Source: Rhizomucor pusillus (lineage: Eukaryota > Mucoromycota > Mucoromycetes > Mucorales > Lichtheimiaceae). From it: 64,000 nucleotides of DNA. The stretch spans positions 62,001 to 126,000 of the forward strand of contig FWWN02000184.1 in assembly GCA_900175165.2 (NCBI GenBank). Direction: 5' to 3'. The position numbers and the translations under genes are program-made. A model generated the notes under the pieces. That model made no database searches, had not been told where the DNA came from, and saw nothing but the letters and a program-made list of their open reading frames with translations. Positions 60,361 through 64,000 of this stretch are shown here, piece by piece (the first letter of the stretch is position 1; every line of letters begins with the position of its first letter).

Positions 60361-62976
60361 ATGAATCGCACCGAACGCAGGGCAATAAAGTATCAAAGAA
60401 TGGGCGCCGTCAGCTCTACATTGCGCAAGCGGTCCGCAAGTATCTTTGAAGAAAGCTCTGAGGCAAAACGGGCTCGACTCGATACGTCTTCGCCTTCTTT
60501 GCAAGATGTCGCCAGAACCGAGATGGACGCTGGCATCACAGCGTTTGCCAATCCGCATTTGGCCGGTTTCCGTGGTATCATCAAGAACAGGTACAGCATT
60601 CGTCGTCTGTGTGGTAAAGACACATTGCCTAATTTGTGGGACAGATACGACGACTTTTTAGTGAATGAGGTAGATTTGGATGGAAAAGTTATACGCTTGA
60701 CATCCTTGAACGCCGATAGCATTACAAAAAAGGTTAGGAATTGTTGTTAATTCCTGCTGTGAACCTGTATGTAATATTTGCTTTATGCAGGACAAGACTC
60801 TGTCGCTGAATGCAGAGGAATTTGATGCTCGGATCACGGAGCTTTTCGGTGCTGACAATGCTAGCAAAGTTCGCGCTTTACTCGAGTCAGGATCTCAAAA
60901 CAAGGAACTGCAAGTCGAAATTGATGTATGGGATATACCAACTACATTCATGTCGAAATATTAAATTGCTCGATAGACTACAAGGGAGCAGCGTGCGAAA
61001 TTCTACAATCTGCTTGATGAGCATGTAGAAGAAAAGCCAGTGGTGCTTATCAAAGACGGAAAAATGACCTTACGATGGGCAAGGGACGATGAAGAGTTAG
61101 CGCGGGAATCCCCACCAAATTGGCAAAAACTGGGAGGAGAATATTTACAGTTCCATGCTCTGAATTACGGCATTGATACCATGCAGATTACGCGCCTTAT
61201 TTCGAAATATACAAAGTAAGTATAGAAAAGCGACGTTGGATGCCTTGACAAGTGCCTGACATTATGGTGTAGATATAAAGCTTCTGATATATGCTTTGCG
61301 GGAAACAAGGATGCCCGTGCTGTTACAGTGCAAGCCCTAACCATCCATAAAGGACGCTACAAAAGATTGCTGGCTGCCCAGGAACAACTGAAACAGCACA
61401 ACATATACCTTGGTGATTTTGAGTAAGAGCCTCGTTGTTATTTCCCAATTATTGCACAGCAAGCTGATCCAGTTTGACATTGTAGATACGTCTCTAGCGG
61501 CTTGAAGTTAGGTGATCTTGGAGGAAACCGATTTTCTATCGTGCTCCGGTAAAATACATATCGAAATCCGTACAGTAATTCGCTTGATTTACTAACGCTC
61601 GTATTCATCAGCGATGTACAGGGCACCAGCGAAGAGGAGATTAGTAAATCGGTCCAAAGTCTAAAGGACAATGGATTCATCAATTATTTTGGAATGCAAC
61701 GTTTCGGAACGGGCACTATCATGTCGCATGAAGTCGGTCGTGCGATCCTCAAAAGGGATTACCAAGAAGCAGTAAATCTTATTCTCAAACCACGCCCAGG
61801 AGGTAACTTGGTGTTACCTTGCATAAGACTGTAGCCATTAAAGTTTGGGAACGACGATTTAGATCGAGTCGATTACGCTGCAGCGCGCCAATATTATGAA
61901 AACACAAAGGACGCTGCAGGCGCATACTCAAAGTTCCCTCCAAATGCGGCGGCAGAGAGAAGCGCAATGAAGACGTACGAGCGATCACCTGACAACCACG
62001 CAAGAGTCATTGCCAACGTAAGTTTGTTGTTTGTTTACAAAAGCATAGCGGTTGTATTCATACCATGTGGATAGTTGCCCATGTCTTTGAAGACCATGTA
62101 TCTGCATGCATATCAATCATACATATGGAACAGGGTTGTTTCAGAAAGAATCAAACGCTTCGGGTGCAAGAAACCGTTGGTGGGTGATCTAGTACTCCTT
62201 AAAGATGTCCCTGATCCCGCTGCAGAACCGGTCGAACTTAACAATGCAGGTCGGAGGAATCCTTTCCAGGCAAGTTTTATATTTAGCAAAAAAGATCCGG
62301 TGTCTAATGCAGCTGGTCTATATCTACAGCGCAAAAAGGTCAAGATCTTGACGCAAAAGGATATTGATAGCGGCGAACATACCATCAACGATGTCGTCTA
62401 TCCCCTGCCAGGATACAGCATAGACTATCCCCAAAACGAGATTGGTGAGCTATACCAACAATTGTTAGGTAAACCTGAAGCACACAAAGCCAAGGAAATA
62501 CGGAAGCTGTTCTTTTAACACTCTGCACGTAGATCAAGATAACATTAAGATTACCAAAAAGGGCCAAGATATGAAGTTAGTCCTCCAAGGTGTATTTATT
62601 AAAAAAAATCTAGAATTCTAACTGGCTTTGGACACAGGAAACTGCGGGGAGATTATAGGTTGATGCTGGCAGTCCCAAAGGACGTTTCATGGTCTTTTAT
62701 CAGATACGATGATCCAAATGTAAGGTTATTCAACACGGACTTGGACTATATAAACGGCGAACCAGAGCCTTCAGACACTCCAGGTAACGAGCAAGATAAA
62801 ATTTCAAATCTAGATGATCGACTGAATATCCTCTCCGTTTTGCTGTAGGTGGCAAACATCTAGCACTGCGAGTGCAATTCACGTTGGGGTCCAGTCAATA
62901 TGCTACAATGGCATTGAGGGAGATAATGCGTCAGGGCACTTCATCTGCAGAGCAAGCCAAGTTAGTGCATGCCTAG
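60361..62976 (+). CDS. PUS7: Pseudouridine synthase 7 (TruD family)
   Basis: Isomerises uridine to pseudouridine in tRNA, U2 snRNA and mRNA. Eleven exons (60361-60732, 60791-60925, 60977-61215, 61273-61422, 61486-61548, 61612-61802, 61863-62017, 62075-62468, 62533-62575, 62638-62783, 62849-62976) sum to 671 aa without a frame break. The catalytic motif CFAGNKDARAVTVQ (Asp nucleophile) follows the YLQFHALNYGIDTMQ block. Further TruD marks are NRFSIVLRDV, GFINYFGMQRFGTG, LKTMYLHAYQSYIWNRVVSERI and VSWSFIRYDDPNVRLFNTD. The first ATG could also be 60401, twelve codons later; the spacing to MED20 is short either way. Confidence 0.95.
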
Positions 62977-64000
62977 TGGGAGATCAATAAAAAAAAAGCG
63001 AAAATCATGTAATGTACGTACATGGAGAGTAACAGAAAAAGAAGATCCTGCCTGGCTGCTGCGGGCCCGTGCGGAGCAGATTACTCGTTTGTTTGCTCCT
63101 CCCGTAACTTTATCGGCTTAGGTGCTTGGTGGATGCATGCAAAAAACCAAGGGACCAAATGAGGGCCGAGTGCGAGTCCCAGTGAGCAGCAGGGACCATA
63201 TGGACAGAACACGTGAAAAACGGGAGGAGGAAGCACGGCCCTTTATACATTGCAGGCGCACACACACATATACACGCACGCTTTTCCTTTCATTTTTTTC
63301 TTCCTAGTATTGACTACTATTACTGCTACTCCCTTTACGACCTCCCCATTTTGCAATATGAAAGACGTATGGCCGAGGGCATGGCAAGGTCACACTGGTG
63401 GCGTTTCGTGAAAAGGTAAGGGGCTCCTGAATTCCGGAAACAAAATGTATATCCACGGCGATCTGTTCAGTAGAGAAATACCTCGCGTTTCTGTGATCAG
63501 CACAGCGAAAAAGGGAAGTCGTTTTAGCTGGTATACATAGCTTATCGACAACTAGGTTCGTGATTGCTAAATGTAGAAAGATCTGTGCTCTGTGTGGATT
63601 GCGGTATTTTCCTCGGCTCTTGGCTCATGTAGTGTAGAACGCCTAAAATAGGGGGGAATAGTCCAAGTGGAGAGCGATGTGCCAATATAAATGAATTGAA
63701 GGACATAGGAGACCACTAGCCCCAGTACAAGGGGGCGAATAACATTGCGAGTGAGACAGTGTGTGTATCGGGTGCGTGTGCCTTGGGTTGCAAAATGAAA
63801 AGACTTGTACACAAAGTTTGCACCATGCAGGCAAGCCGATCAAGCTGCAACGACGGCATTTTGTTGCTAGCTAACAGAACATGCTGGTACAAGAACAGCA
63901 GCAGCAGCAGCAACGTAAGCGGTAGTTCAAGCAGTTCCTTTGCCTTTGTCGTCCGTAAAGCATACACATTAGCAAATCGGAAGGGGCCGGGATGTGCAGG
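62977..64000. other. Right-end spacer, possible start exon of a gene beyond the window
   Basis: After the PUS7 3' region there is a CA-rich leader-like segment (63,258-63,284). At 63,370 an ATG opens MAEGMARSHWWRFVKR, followed by a strong donor (gtaagg at 63,416). That could be the first exon of a plus-strand gene, but no downstream exon is recognised before the edge. A short CAG run lies near 63,897-63,912. Confidence 0.35.

Noticed and set aside
63370..63415. Similarity between atggcaaggtcacactggtgg here and a piece near 19,424
   Set aside because: The match is about 18 bases and does not extend, so it is probably coincidence.

Overview
The window is a gene-dense stretch of a fungal nuclear genome. 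Genes carry many short introns (mostly about 50-75 nt) with GT...AG ends, and intergenic spacers are small. Fungal markers include an SQEL-tailed H2A, a Grx6/7-type membrane glutaredoxin, proteinase A, the Ilv6-type acetolactate synthase subunit and Mediator Med13/Med20. Genes usually missing from yeasts and most Dikarya (FANCL, a TMEM164-like protein, a Gdown1-like protein) point to an early-diverging fungus, probably Mucoromycota. That placement is inference. All gene models were spliced by eye.

Layout. 0-5.9 kb: a 5' fragment of a Gdown1-like gene, pyridoxal kinase, a membrane glutaredoxin, FANCL and a conserved SANT-domain protein. 6.5-15 kb: a Rho GTPase, the E4 ubiquitin ligase UFD2, dihydrofolate reductase and an unrecognised helical protein. 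15-21.5 kb: a gene-poor tract with a 14-N gap, a diverged 190-bp inverted repeat and decayed coding fragments. 21.6-35 kb: GAPDH, a 6-phosphogluconolactonase-type propeller, ribosomal P1, Med13, TYW1 and a TMEM164-like membrane protein. 35.7-44.1 kb: a histone island with an H2A variant lacking the SQ tail, divergent H4/H3 and divergent H2A/H2B. 44.5-51.3 kb: ribosomal uL15, a macrodomain hydrolase with two GC-AG introns, ILV6, proteinase A and ribosomal eL6. 51.7-64 kb: an F-box/WD40 protein, an F-box/LRR-like gene, a GPI-type cell-wall protein, Med20 and PUS7.

Functional themes are chromatin (histones), Pol II regulation (Med13, Med20, Gdown1-like), tRNA/RNA modification (TYW1, PUS7), ubiquitin (UFD2, FANCL, two F-box proteins) and core metabolism. 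Many neighbours are divergent with start codons only 83-137 bp apart (Gdown1-like/pyridoxal kinase, FANCL/SANT, DHFR/unknown, Med20/PUS7), so they probably share promoters. No tRNA, rRNA or CRISPR array was recognised by eye.
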